64,000 nt of DNA from NCBI GenBank assembly GCA_911728435.2, contig OU452207.1:744001-808000 (forward strand), written 5' to 3'. Positions 33,119 through 43,929 of this stretch are shown here, one piece after another. Source of the DNA: Apoderus coryli. Taxonomy: Eukaryota; Arthropoda; Insecta; Coleoptera; Attelabidae. The number at the start of each line of letters is the position of its first letter. Within the stretch, counting starts at the first letter, position 1. Under the pieces are notes generated by a model that was not told the DNA's origin, did no database searches, and worked only from the letters and a program-made list of their open reading frames with translations. The position numbers and the translations under genes were made by a program.

Positions 33119-34806
33119 AATTTTGACAAAACTCGATTTTATTATTCAACATATAAGTACTTAGTTGCCTTAGAGGGCAATACAACGAGTATTAATAGGC
33201 CAGATGCGTAAGCAAGCGAGCGCGCCTGTTTCAATTCTTTTTCAAAACCACGCCTACCGAGAAAGTCCCAGCTCCGATAGTTTGGTTCATGCTATAGGTA
33301 TAACGCGGTTGACTATAGTATTTAAAATAAATAAATCATCTAAAGTAAACGAGAAATATAATATAACAAATTGTGAAGCCAATATTCTCTGTTATTGTGT
33401 CGTAAACCAAAAACATATTTTAAATGTGATGTTATTTTTGTTTGATGTGTATAGATATTTTATTGTTACTAAAAATATTAATTAAGAAAGTGAATTTAGA
33501 TTTTTTTGATGTGAGACCAATCGGTCCCCACTATTTATTTAAAAAACTGGTGCTTATAATTCAATTCGTGCTATTAGCCAGTGTAGTATTTGTTTTGCCT
33601 TGTTCTCTAATATTATACACAACATTTTCTATAGTGAGGACAGATTCATTCACGATCTTAATTTCTATACAAATATATTTTAACAACATATTAATTTTAA
33701 GCTTCCACTGTTTTGTATTAATAAATAAACAAACAAATTAAATATTATATATTTAAACAATCTATTGGTGCGGACAATCTTTTTTATAACACTTACTTAC
33801 GCATCTGGTCTATTAAATCTCATCAAAATTCGAGATACACCTCTCACGTCTTTTCAACAGCGATATGGAGGTGATACAAATTTTATTTTAACTAAAGCGA
33901 TATATTTCGTAAATTACTTAAGTAAATATTTTATGTCTCTCTTTGGAAACACCATGCAATTTCTCAAGTTTAACGACACTAAATCAATGACCTAATGGAT
34001 GCCAACTCACGAAAGATGGATTGATAGAAACCCAATACACTCATTGCTTTACTTGTTCGGGTCTCAACAAAATAAGAAGAAGAATAACAGCACCATAACA
34101 ACAACACAGCCAGCGCAGCGGTTTGGGAAAGTTTCCCATCAATAATTCATGACACATACACCACAAACACTACATATATATAATACCTCTTCTAAACGAC
34201 AACGTTAGAATAGTTTAATGTAGATATACAGCACGAATTAAGGTGTTGTACCGTCTGTCCTAATTTTTATACTATTTTATAATCTCTTAAGAGTGTACTT
34301 GGTACTTACCATTGCGGAAATCAGTATGTTTTCAACGTTCAGGAGTCCGGGCTTAGAAGTATGCAGTTATTAATATAAAATGTTGGTTTTTGGGAACTTT
34401 AATGCCAATAACAGTCTCTATATTTGATAGATATTAAGTAATAATATATTCTATAAACCTGTAATTTCCTTCTACTACTTCCTTGAGGAACACCTGACGT
34501 AACTGAAATGAATCTTGAATATGATTTCGACACTTTCACAGTCTGTGTTCTGTTTAATAATTAGGTTCTCACAAAATTGTAAGAGCGTTCAGAAAAACCA
34601 TAGACAACCAATGTATTGATCTACCTTTTTTTTGTGCAATCAGTGTAAATTACATCTAATTGTTTGTTTATTATCTATTGCCCTTGCAGCATATTCCGAA
34701 AAGACTGCCAGGTTTGTTACCTTGAACTAGGTCTATCCGAGGCTCTATCTTATAAAACATCACAGACGCAATAAGGAAGAGCAACCGACAATGTCACAAT
34801 ATTTTT
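33119..34806. other. No identifiable gene
   Basis: Frames of 76-99 codons (33204-33995) encode no recognisable domain. A GC-richer patch at 33200-33310 does not form a gene. AT-rich sequence elsewhere. Confidence 0.35.
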
Positions 34807-34873
34807 AAAGCGAGTTGCTCAAGGATAATAGCCCTCGGCTTGTGGCCTTGGGCTATTATCAAGCAACACGCTT
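34807..34873. repeat. Small hairpin repeat
   Basis: AAGCGAGTTGCTCAAGGATA at 34807 onward pairs with GGGCTATTATCAAGCAACAC (34850 on), giving a ~25-base stem with a few mismatches. The left arm and part of the right flank (ATTCTCTATGA) also occur at 6278-6330, partly in the other orientation. Confidence 0.65.
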
Positions 34874-34919
34874 TCGGCATTCTCTATGACAAAATTTGTT
34901 TATTTTTAGCTCTAAAATT

Positions 34920-35153
34920 TCAATTTTGATCTAAATCTTGATATACCTCCAAAACGGCTGAACTTAGGTTTAGATGATTTGTTTAAAATAAAAAAAGTCG
35001 CCATCAACTTCCGGCACATCCGGACGTGTTATGCGGTTGCTATTATGTTATTTGAGTAGACCGCAGATTGAACACTACAGAAATTTTCGAAATTCAATTC
35101 AAGGTAGTCTCTGAAATATTCTATAATGGGTCGTTACCATAGGACACCCTGTA
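34920..35153 (-). repeat. Fragment of the CAGGGTGTCC transposon family
   Basis: Matches the right arm of the 39.8-41.6 kb structure at lower identity: AATCTTGATATA, CCATCAACTTCCGG, GCTATTATGTTATTTGAGTA and the terminus GGACACCCTGTATGG. It is one arm only, without a transposase. Confidence 0.65.
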
Positions 35154-36130
35154 TGGCAATAACCGAATCGTATGCAATTACTTATTATTATAGATGGTTA
35201 TCAATCTTAAGTAGGTATCTCTGCTATGCACCTACTTACTTATTTATTTGTGGAGCACTCCCTGTAAAATAAGTAGGTATACTTACATTGTGATAATAAG
35301 AAAATGTAGCCAACGGAAAGGAAGTTGCCAATTACTAATTATCTATAATACCTACAAAATAGTATACATGGTAAGTTATAATCATCTATCTGTACACCAT
35401 ATAGGTATAGAATAAAGAAATTAACAAGGTCGGTCCGAAGTTGTTAAGTAAAAAGCAGTAAAAGAAAGAAATGCGGTAGTAAATCCTGTTCGGCATTTTT
35501 TTTTATCAATTATTTTTATTCGCGTCCGTCATCATCATCGTCATCTTCCTTTACGTTGTTGTGATCCTTATTAAGGGAAAATTAAAAGAGGAAAGAAAAC
35601 ACGAAGAAGAAGACGTAGATGAGGTAGGTATGATAACAAAGTTGTTGCCTTGTAGCATTTTACACGGTGACTATGTAAACATATAATCAATATCATCGTA
35701 ATCATCCAACGTTATTTTTCTGCAACACATAATAATATAACTGCCCCCCAGTTAACACAGAACTGGTTGGTATCTGCGTATTTAACAGATATTTGTGAGG
35801 GCAAGCCAATGTTGCACCCATACTATTTTAGTTTTACACACTTTTGACAAATAATGCACATCAATCAAATTATGAATAAAGGCATTTAAAAACAGTCGTA
35901 GAAAAAATATATTACGAGAACTACTATTCATATTTTGAGCCTAACAATGAAAACACAGAAATTTTTCGTTGAAAGTTGCTTTATTGTGGGTCATTTTTCA
36001 TCAAAGCAATGCGAGCACTCGCCTCCTCAAAAAATGGCCCTCGCATAATGATGATTCATTTGTATAAACTAAAATCGATTCTATAGCATCGTTTGCGTGC
36101 CAATTACATTATTTACTCACCTGGGTACTG
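35154..36130. other. No identifiable gene
   Basis: No coding domain. Several TAGGTAT/ACCTAC strings and a GA-rich stretch near 35590-35630 only. Confidence 0.4.
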
Positions 36131-36215
36131 GCGACTTTAGGGACAGTGGAATCTTTTTTATTAGAAAGACAGCATTTGAAATAGTACATTTAAAAAAAAA
36201 ATTGCGGTAAACCAT
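36131..36215 (+). repeat. Repeat with an inverted copy at 39178-39277
   Basis: CGACTTTAGGGACAGTG, TTATTAGAAAGACAGC and ATTTGAAATAGTACATTT reappear in reverse complement at 39178-39277 with roughly 80-85% identity. The pair brackets family 2 copy 3 and the Tigger relic, about 3.1 kb apart. The copies are probably dispersed-repeat members and need not form one element. Confidence 0.55.
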
Positions 36216-36313
36216 TTATTTAAGCCAAAAATCAAAATTTAATACCCATAAACATTGCACATATTATGTAACTATAACCAACATGGCAACTAGATAGTTT
36301 CTGACAAATTTAG

Positions 36314-37884
36314 GAAATAGAGATAGAGATATATAGAGATATATTTATTCACCATCTTATGTTACAAAACATGTATAGTACGTCAAAAAAGAAAAAAAAA
36401 TTAATCAATCCAAGTTACAGCAACAAAGAAAGGCTTACAAACAAATTAAACAAACAAACTAAAATCTAGAAAAATCTTACAATATCGCTTCTGAAATATT
36501 CCTCAAAGGTATAAAAAGCTTGAGATATCAAAAATGATTTAATACTTTTGTTAAACTGGACTTCACCAAGGTTCTTTATGTGAGACGGCAGCTTATTATA
36601 AAATTTAACACAATAATAGTCAGAACCTTTCCTAGTCCTCAATAGGCGGTGAAATTCAGGCAATATGTCATTTCGATTTCGCGTACCATAATTATGCATA
36701 TCAGAGTGAAGAGTGAAATGCGAGGCATTGGTTCGAATGTAGCCAAGACAGTTTAAGATGTACAAGGAAGGCAAAGTAAGTAGTCCGTGTTCAACAAAAT
36801 ACTTTTTACAGCAGTCACGCCAACCGAGCCCCAACATTGTACGTAAACATCTCCTCTGTAGCTTGAAGATTTTCATTGCATGGGAACTATATCCCCAGTT
36901 CAAAATACCATACGACATACGGGAAACAAAATAACCGTGATATACCGTCAACAAACTGGCGATTTAAACACTCTGCGCAAGCCTTCTCATGAGATATATG
37001 ACCCTGGACAGCGAACACCCAAGCTCTTGAACATGACTCTCCCTGGTTAATTTAGGATCAAGATGAACCCCAAGGAACTTCACGCGAACATCACTCTGAA
37101 GTTCGATAGGCGCAGAACGCAACGTAAAGTTCATGCTCTGAGTTTTAGCCTGATTCAAGCTCAGTTCATTTGCCAGAAACCAATTGCCTATGTCAGTCTC
37201 AACAGCATTAACCGGGGAGTTGGTTAATGCTGTTGAGACTGACATAGGCAATTGGTTTCTGGCAAATGAACTGAGCTTGAATCAGGCTAAAACTAAAGGG
37301 TCGTTTGGTCGATATCTAATCAGACTAGTTGTGTCGTCAGCAAAGAGGATTATATTTGAGTCTTCTTGAAATTTGTATAAATCATTTACGTATATTAAAA
37401 ACAGTAAAGGTCCCAAAACCGACCCTTGTGGCACACCCCGTCCAACCCATCGTCTCTCCGAGTATCGTCCCCCATACAAAACGTGCTGAAAACGATCGCT
37501 GAGATAAGAGCCAACCAAGGAAACACTGTCAACATCAAAGTTATAGTAAGAGAGTTTCTGAAGAAGTATCTCGTGTGAGACACAGTCAAAAGCCTTAGTG
37601 AGGTCATAAAAGGAAGCAAAGGTGTCACAGCCGTGCTCCATGCCATCCGAAACATATTCCAAAAGGTTATTAATTGCAAGAGTAGTAGATCTCTTATTAC
37701 GAAAGCCATATTGACTTTGCATAAAGAGATTATTTGCTTCAAAATATTCAGTTATTTGATTCTTAATAATAGAGTCAAAGATTTTTGAAAAAATTGGCAA
37801 GATCGATATTGGTCGATAGTTACTGGAATCATCAACCGATCCTTTATTTTTGTAGATTGGAATAACCCTTGCAATAAAATGCAA
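36314..37884 (-). pseudogene. Non-LTR retrotransposon, family 2 copy 3, with internal inverted duplication
   Basis: Minus-strand copy with the family tail (CTCTATATATCTC-like, 36314-36350), 5' truncated at 37884 inside RVIPIYKNKGS, where it meets the Tigger relic. The RT motifs SNYRPISILP, YDLTKAFDCVSHE, GRGVPQGSVLGPLL and NIILFADDTTSL are intact in the 37282-37884 frame. Coding is then broken by a 73-bp inverted duplication (37141-37294) inside the stretch that normally encodes ETDIGNWFLANELSLNQ. The C-terminal part (36466-36954) is open after a stop near 36964. Because of the duplication the copy cannot encode a continuous RT. Confidence 0.85.
37141..37294. repeat. Perfect 73-bp inverted duplication with 8-bp spacer
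   Basis: 37141-37213 and 37222-37294 are exact reverse complements separated by GGGGAGTT (37214-37221). Only the left arm corresponds to the expected element sequence at that point. The right arm is an extra, inverted copy inserted before the AGGGTCGTTTGG continuation. Confidence 0.9.
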
Positions 37885-38400
37885 CGTTGGAGAGTCTCGA
37901 TAACGTGAACTAATTAAGGATGAATGTGTTTATGTTTTCAAGGAGTTCATGTTACTGGATACAATTAATCGCATCGTGGTGTTTTAGGTTTCCCTATTAC
38001 CGAAGGGGCCAACTTATGCAGTCCAGTCGCATTGGTACATGCTAGGAATGTTATTCTTTTTTTGGCTGTTGTTTTTCTTCCAGGGGCAGTTTTTTCTTCA
38101 CTGGATACGTAGGTTTTTCCGGCGAAAAGCTTCCAGTACAAGCCGGTTTCATCAGAGTTGTTTTTTCTTTGTGTAATAATGGTGAAACCAACTCGGGCCG
38201 TGAAGATAGCGTTTCATCAGTAATTGATAGGAAGCGTATATCTTTTCGTGAACTTTTACAATCACCTTGAGCTTGCAGAAAATGTAGAATAATTTGTCGT
38301 ACAGTTTCTCTTTTAAACTTAAACCACTTATTGGTGCATTCCTCTTTCGTTGTCGCAAAATCCACTTATGCAAGGCTTTTCCATTTACGGACATTCAGAA
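37885..38400 (-). pseudogene. Tigger/Jerky-type (pogo superfamily) transposase relic
   Basis: Minus strand from 38394: GKALHKWILRQRKRNAPISG followed by LSLKEK, the CENP-B-type DNA-binding region, then after frameshifts DETGLYWKLFAGKTYVSS (first catalytic Asp in NSDETGLYW), GRKTAKKRITFLACTNATG and LHKLAPSVIGKPKTPRC, the conserved core of the DDE_1 domain. A stop follows (C-D-stop-LYPVT), and the region with the second and third Asp is missing, cut off by family 2 copy 3 at 37884. This is a different lineage from the pogo-like gene at 62.8 kb, judging by the motif wording. Confidence 0.8.
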
Positions 38401-39590
38401 GGTCTAAGAGGAACTATTGAACGAATTTGGTTTTTTTGTCAAGATAACCTGCAATTTTGTATCAATTTGGATTATTTTGTTGTTGTTTTTAGTGAATTGT
38501 ACTTTTGGTTTCAAAATGAATTCTACTAAGCTGAAAATATCTGCAAATTTCACTTGTAGGGGCGTTTCGTCATAAACACATAATTCAAAAAAGGCTGCCT
38601 GGATTAAAATTACAAAAGAACTTAAAAATGCACATGCAACAGGTCCAGTATACGAAGAAACAAAACATTATACCTAGATACTTTTAAGTAATGAATAGTT
38701 TATCTTTATTTTTGTAATTTTCTAGCGAAGAACTACTATGAAACAACTAAAATATAAGTATGAATCCATAAATCAGGAAATAAATAAATTTGTATTAGTA
38801 TAACACAAATATACGTAAAAGTAACCTCAAGTTTTCGTTTCTTTTTAAACTTAACTAATTGCTATCTACCTAACATACACTTCTATCTGCCTGTTAACTT
38901 AGCATTGAATTTAGCGGACAGTTATGCGTAACAGAAACTGTGATAAACACTTTGACGGTTATTTAACTGTCAGTTAAGACTTAGCTTCAGCTAAGTTATT
39001 TTTTAACTAGGCATTGCTGCTGCTTTGCAAATGTGTTTTATTAAACATTGGTGCTTTAATTAGGTAAATGAACGCCTGTAGAAGATAAATTAGTGTTAAG
39101 ATATCATATTTTGATTCAATCTTTATGGAAAAAGTGACTAAATTTGTAATAGTCATAGGTGTATGTGTGATTAATTAATGGTTTTACAGCAAATTTTGGT
39201 TTTGAAATGTACTATTTCAAATGCTGTATTTCTAATAAACAAAAAAAAACAGAAGAAATCACTGTCCCTAAAAGTCGACCGTAGCCCCTCACCTAATTAT
39301 TAACACAATATTTTAATGATAATATGCAATCTGGTTGAGTTTGCCGATATGTGCAACAATGACTCGCCCCAATACTCCAGCTCTTGTGAGGTCTGTTATT
39401 ATCGTATAGGTGCCTTGCCAGAGATAAACTTATAAACTTCTGAAATCAATTCACATAAACCGTAAATAACTTTTCTTCTCTTTAAATACGACAGAATATA
39501 GACATAAAAAACATAAGTAAACTACTCTTGTGATCATTATGAGTGTATTTATATAATCTATCTGGATTACTCGGAAATTATTAGGTGGAA
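38401..39590. other. Gene-free stretch with a small inverted repeat
   Basis: No coding domain. An imperfect ~50-base inverted repeat at about 38893-39004 (TTAACTTAGC...GCTAAGTTA outer ends) looks like a small MITE. 39178-39277 is the inverted partner of 36131-36215. Confidence 0.4.
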
Positions 39591-39594
39591 AATT

Positions 39595-39770
39595 TGGATC
39601 TATACTACAATCGATGGGAACAATTTGACTAAAATGTTTTCAAAAGGATGCGGCTCTTCCGGAAATAGGCCTGTAAGTATTTCCTCTATTTCAAATAGAG
39701 ACCCCGAATCCGAAAAAATCAGCGCATAAATGGAGACAAGTGATAAAAGTTTTCAAATATCGCAATTGGT
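39595..39770. repeat. Partial repeat related to 2570-2700
   Basis: ATCGATGGGAACAATTTGACTAAAATG and a following CTCTTCCGG segment resemble 2590-2660 (GTCGATGGGACCAATTCGGC). It is a piece of the same transposon family as the neighbouring inverted-repeat structure, but lies outside its terminus. Confidence 0.5.
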
Positions 39771-39771
39771 A

Positions 39772-41616
39772 TACAGGGTGTCCTACGGTGGCAACCCATA
39801 AGATTATTTCAGAAACTACTTCGAATTGAATTTTGAAAATTTCAGTGTCCATATTGTCAAATATGCTCTACTCAAATAATATAATAGCAACGGCATAGCT
39901 CTTCCGGTTATACCGGAAGTTGATGGCAACTTTGTTATTTTAAATGGAACACCCTATATATTATTACATTTTTGGATTCTAAATAAGATTTCAGACATAT
40001 TTCATGTATCATGTCCTATACCTAACGTCAGTCGTTTTTGACTTATATCAAGATTTATGTCAAAATTTACAGTTTAGGGCTCCATAAGAATTCCGTTTTT
40101 TCCTGATAAATCAGTATTTAATAATTATTTTGCAGGTATTTTCTTATCAGAGGGGATCTTCTTTTCCGAACTGACAAGACATTTTCTGATTAGTTTATAC
40201 AGGGTGGTCAAAAAATTATATTGAAAACGGTTCAAGAAAAACAGTTGAAAGTCAATTTTTTTAAATGGAATGGGTATATTATTATTATTTTATCTTCCTT
40301 AGCATTGAAAAATAATGCAATTTTGTAATAGGTTATCATTTTCTAAAATGCATAGTTTTCGAAATATAGTCATTTTAAATTTTTCGCCTACTGTTGTCTC
40401 TCTGGAAGCTAGCTAATTAATTTAGTTAGCCATGAAAGTATTGTCATTTTAACGTCAAACTAAACGTCAAATTAATAAAAATGAAAAATACTTATTGATA
40501 TTATACATTTATTATTAATTCATGGAGAATAAAATAAAGTGATTAACATCACCTGTAGAGTATTTAACGAGAGAAACCCCCATTTGCTAACGATGACTAG
40601 AGAAATTAGGAAGAATTTTGAGAAATCATTTAGAGCAGGTTGGGAGGTATACAAATCAAGTATTACAACGAACTAAGACTAATATTTAAAATAATACAGC
40701 AGAGATGAACAGAAGATTAAACTAAATAAATTTTCAACTAAAAAAAGTTAATCAACTAACGATAACAAAACTAATTTAAAATTTTTCTGTTGCAGTTAGA
40801 AATGATCTTAAATTTTTGAGCCACCTGTTTTCCATGGATGCGTAATTAGAATGTTTTGTTTTTTGAGAATCTAATACACCAAGAAATTAAGAAATTCTTA
40901 AATAAAACTAATTTAATTGTTCGATATGACCCCCATTCAGTCTTAACTAAATTAATTAGCTAGCTTCGAGAGAGACAACGGTAGGCGCTGCAGAAAAATG
41001 CAAAAAAATTTAAAATGACGATCTTGCGAAAACTATGCATTTTAGAAAATGATAACCTATTACAAAATTGCATTGTTTTTTAATGCTAAAGAAGATAAAA
41101 TAATAATAATATACCCATTCCATTTGAAAAAATTGACTTTCAACTGTTTTTCTTGAACCGTTTTCAATATATTTTTTTGACCACCCTGTATAAACTAATC
41201 AGAAAATGTCTTGTCAATTCGAAAAAGAAGATCCCACCTGAAAAGAAAATACTTGCAAAATAATTATTAAATACTGATTTACAAGGAAAAAACGGAATTC
41301 TTATGGAGCCCTAAACTGTCAATTTTGACATAAATCTTGATATAAGTCAAAAATGACTGACGTTAGGTATAGGACATGATACATGAAATATGTCTGAAAT
41401 CTTATTTAGAATCCAAAAATGTAATAATATATAGGGTGTTCCATTTAAAATAACAAAGTTGCCATCAACTTCCGGTATAACCGGAAGTGCTATGCCGTTG
41501 CTATTATATTATTTGAGTAGAGCATATTTGACAATATAGACACTGAAATTTTCAAAATTCAATTCGAAGTAGTTTCTGAAATAATCTAATGGGTTGCCAC
41601 CGTAGGACACCCTGTA
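39772..41616. mobile_element. 1.85-kb long-inverted-repeat (foldback) structure
   Basis: The left arm 39772-40428 and right arm 40944-41616 are inverted copies, well over 90% identical across about 650 bp. The ends are TACAGGGTGTCC and GGACACCCTGTA, with TA at both edges as expected for Tc1/mariner-type insertion. A second terminus pair, TACAGGGTGGTCAAAAAA (40197) and its complement (about 41172-41190), is nested inside the arms. The ~515-bp centre is non-coding except for a minus-strand LNGGHIEQLN-stop near 40917-40937, which resembles the C-terminus of an IS630-like transposase. Each arm contains the hairpin CTTCCGGTTATACCGGAAG. Confidence 0.75.
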
Positions 41617-41650
41617 TGTTCTTCTTGAGTTTATTACAGACGGAGTTGAC

Positions 41651-42202
41651 CAGGGGCGGCTAGTCCTATGAGGCAGTGCTTAGCTAACTTTTTAACAAAT
41701 TAAGATTTTTTTTCTGTTAAAAAATGGCACACAGATTGATATATTGATACCTATTATACCTACGCACATGATGATTTGTTTTAAATGAAGCAACAATGCC
41801 CTGCCCGTCGGCGAACGCAGAACGAGAGTATGCGAACGTCAATAAAATCATCCATATCTATTTTAAGCGAGAGGCACTGCCTCTCGTCCCTATACAAGGC
41901 GAGTTGCCACTTTTAATTGTTGTTATCTACTACCACATTGATTAATATTAGTCTCGGATTTTTTATTAAACAGAAACTGATCAGCTAACAGTTAACTGCA
42001 CATATTTTTATGGGTTTTACAAAGTTTTTTTTTTTTAATTTAAAAATTTATGTTTACTAATTTATGTGAGTTGAGTTCATTATCTATTGTATTGCTCTAA
42101 ATTGCATATTTATTCATCGCAGGCATGTACTCATGTACGTATTTTATTTTCAAAGTATCTTTGTACTACCTCACAACCCTGAGGACTCTCGGGCCGCCAC
42201 TA
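41651..42202. mobile_element. Non-autonomous hAT element (552 bp)
   Basis: The left end is CAGGGGCGGCTAGTCC (41651) and the right end GGGCCGCCACTA (to 42202). The ends match imperfectly as inverted repeats (about 9 of 12). The flanking 8-bp duplications are GAGTTGAC (41643-41650) and GAGTCGAC (42203-42210), one difference. CAGGGGCGGC ends and 8-bp target duplications are hAT hallmarks. Inside, GAGAGGCACTGCCTCTC (about 41869) is a palindrome built from the AGGCAGTGC subterminal word. There is no transposase. Confidence 0.7.
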
Positions 42203-42210
42203 GAGTCGAC

Positions 42211-42815
42211 ATGCTTAACCCATCCCTGTTTCTCGTGCACAAAAACCCCCAATATACGCCTATTGTAGCAAATTATATCTTGTGTTTTCGGCTCTGTCGT
42301 TATTAAGTGATTCACCCTGTATAGGTCAACGTCTTTTCATCAACACTGATGTAATACAATATAAAGCAAGTCCAAAAAACAGTGAGGATTGATTGGCTTT
42401 AGACTGAGGAATGGTTTAGCTTTAGTTTTCCGTATATTTTTTAAAATTTATTTTTCTTTTTCCACGTCTTTTGATAAAAATTCACACATTTGCATGCGCG
42501 GCGCTAGGTTTATCGAACGCGTTGTTCATTCTTTGTATAATAATGTGCAACAACGACATTGATTAATGCCTGGTTTCCTGTTGGAAATATGGGAAATTTA
42601 TGTTCGTTGCGTCGTAAATTATTATTTATTAACTACGAAGGTATTTTAAAACTTTTTTTTTTGTTTTCTTTTAAATATGGCGAAAACGTACCTATAAAAG
42701 GGGTATTTTGCTAATATGGGTTATATATTTTTATTTAATTGTAATTTTTTGTATTTTTATGGTTTATATTTTTGGGGTGTAGGTGCGTACATATTGATAC
42801 ACTATTTTAGGAAAC
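42211..42815. other. No identifiable gene
   Basis: AT-rich with one transposon-end-like TTCACCCTGTATAGG at about 42311. Nothing else is assignable. Confidence 0.35.
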
Positions 42816-42852
42816 AAAAATAGTTCATTTTTGTTTCCGTGTCAAAATTTAC

Positions 42853-42890
42853 AAACAACGTTTCGTTGCAATATTTGCAACTTCTTCAGT
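42853..42890 (-). ncRNA. Hammerhead-like motif in left arm
   Basis: Minus strand CTGAAGA (42889-42883), helix II GTTGC/GCAAC, GAAAC (42864-42860), GTT, GTTT. Same motif as the right arm, but with A rather than C before the core, so the first helix I pair is lost. Confidence 0.35.
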
Positions 42891-43119
42891 TTTTTTTTCT
42901 TTTTTTTTTTTTTAACTGAAAACAAAACCAACTTAGTTTACAATACAGGTTAGTATAATTTTTGCAACGTTTTTAATATTACCTTTTTCACACAAGTTTA
43001 CTAACAACTTTTTATTAAAATTGTGTATAATTAAAAAAAACACAGAGCAAGACATCATTTGACATGCGTATTGTAAACTAAGTTGGTTTTGTTTTCAGTT
43101 AAAAAAAAAAAGAAAGAAA

Positions 43120-43160
43120 AAACCTGAAGAAGTTGCAAATAATGCAACGAAACGTTGTTT
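43120..43160 (+). ncRNA. Hammerhead-like motif in right arm
   Basis: AAAC (43120-43123), CTGAAGA (43124-43130), an extra A, helix II GTTGC/GCAAC with a seven-base loop (43132-43148), GAAAC (43149-43153), GTT, then GTTT (43157-43160). AAAC and GTTT pair as a four-base helix I. At 18.2 kb the same positions are GGCC and GGCT. Helix III is almost absent. Likely descended from a hammerhead; activity is doubtful. Confidence 0.4.
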
Positions 43161-43304
43161 GTAAATTTTGACACGGAAATAAAAATGAACTATTTTTTTT
43201 TCTGAAGTAATCCATCTATCGAGGAGTGTATAGTATGATTTGAATAAAACGACGTCTACTCCACAAAATGATCTATATATATACGTTAAAACCTTGTTTT
43301 TAAA

Positions 43305-43346
43305 TGCCAGACATGTTTCGGACTACACGTCCATAATCAGTGACTT
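43305..43346 (-). ncRNA. Hammerhead-like motif downstream of GIY-YIG
   Basis: Minus strand: AAGTCA, CTGATTA (core with one substitution, G to T at the position normally G8), T, helix II GGAC/GTCC with a five-base loop, GAAAC, AT, GTC with cleavage expected after C at 43310, TGGCA. Helix I pairs A-U, C-G, U-G, G-C. Helix III is the two-pair AC/GU form with loop AU. The G8 change should abolish cleavage. It sits where ribozymes are found in Penelope-like terminal repeats. Confidence 0.5.
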
Positions 43347-43929
43347 AAGGAACCTTATACAATATTGTTAGGTGTGAGGGTCGTACTTCATACAAATATC
43401 AATAGAGAGTTTTTTACATTGATTTAAACGTTTAGGAATCTTACCATTTTGTTGGAAATAAATTGAGTGTTAAATTAATAAAAAGGAAATTAAATTAAAA
43501 CTTATACTTACAATCTGGTAAGAGCCCACAACAGTATGGCTGTTTTGAAGATTCACAAAAGGTCGAGTGGCGAGTATGAAGACAGTTACTCAAATATCAA
43601 GGTCTCAGCCAAAGCTATACATTCGGTGTTTAAGGTGAAGTGAGTAAGTCAAGTGAGGTGAGTGGATGAGGGGTTGTTTAATGTGTAATATATTTAGTGA
43701 ATGAATTTCTGTTGAGAGAAGTTATTTGTTATTTGTAATGTCCATGATTTTAGTGTCTTTATTCTTTATTATCTATGAGTATAGTAACCTTAATGTTTGA
43801 TGAAAAGTGGTGGTGTCTGTGGATTAATGATTCTATTGTTTTGGTCTAAGAGAAAATGAAATGTCATGTTATAACCTAAATATTGGTTGATTTGTTTATA
43901 TTTGTAGGTTATGGGGCTTATTTATGGGA

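Larger units (their letters stand above)
42816..43201. mobile_element. 386-bp palindromic element with hammerhead-like arms
   Basis: The left arm (42816-42947) and right arm (43068-43201) are inverted copies, about 130 bases with over 90% identity, apart from variable poly-T/poly-A tracts. The spacer is about 120 bp and AT-rich. Each arm contains CTGAAGAAGTTGC...GCAACGAAACGTTG and AACTGAAAACAAAACCAAC. The architecture resembles the 18.1-kb insertion. No target duplication could be defined with confidence. Confidence 0.65.

Noticed and set aside
36131..39277. A single composite DNA transposon bounded by the inverted pair
   Set aside because: The pair is only ~80-85% identical, without clear termini or target duplications, and the contents (retrotransposon tail, truncated Tigger) are independent insertions.
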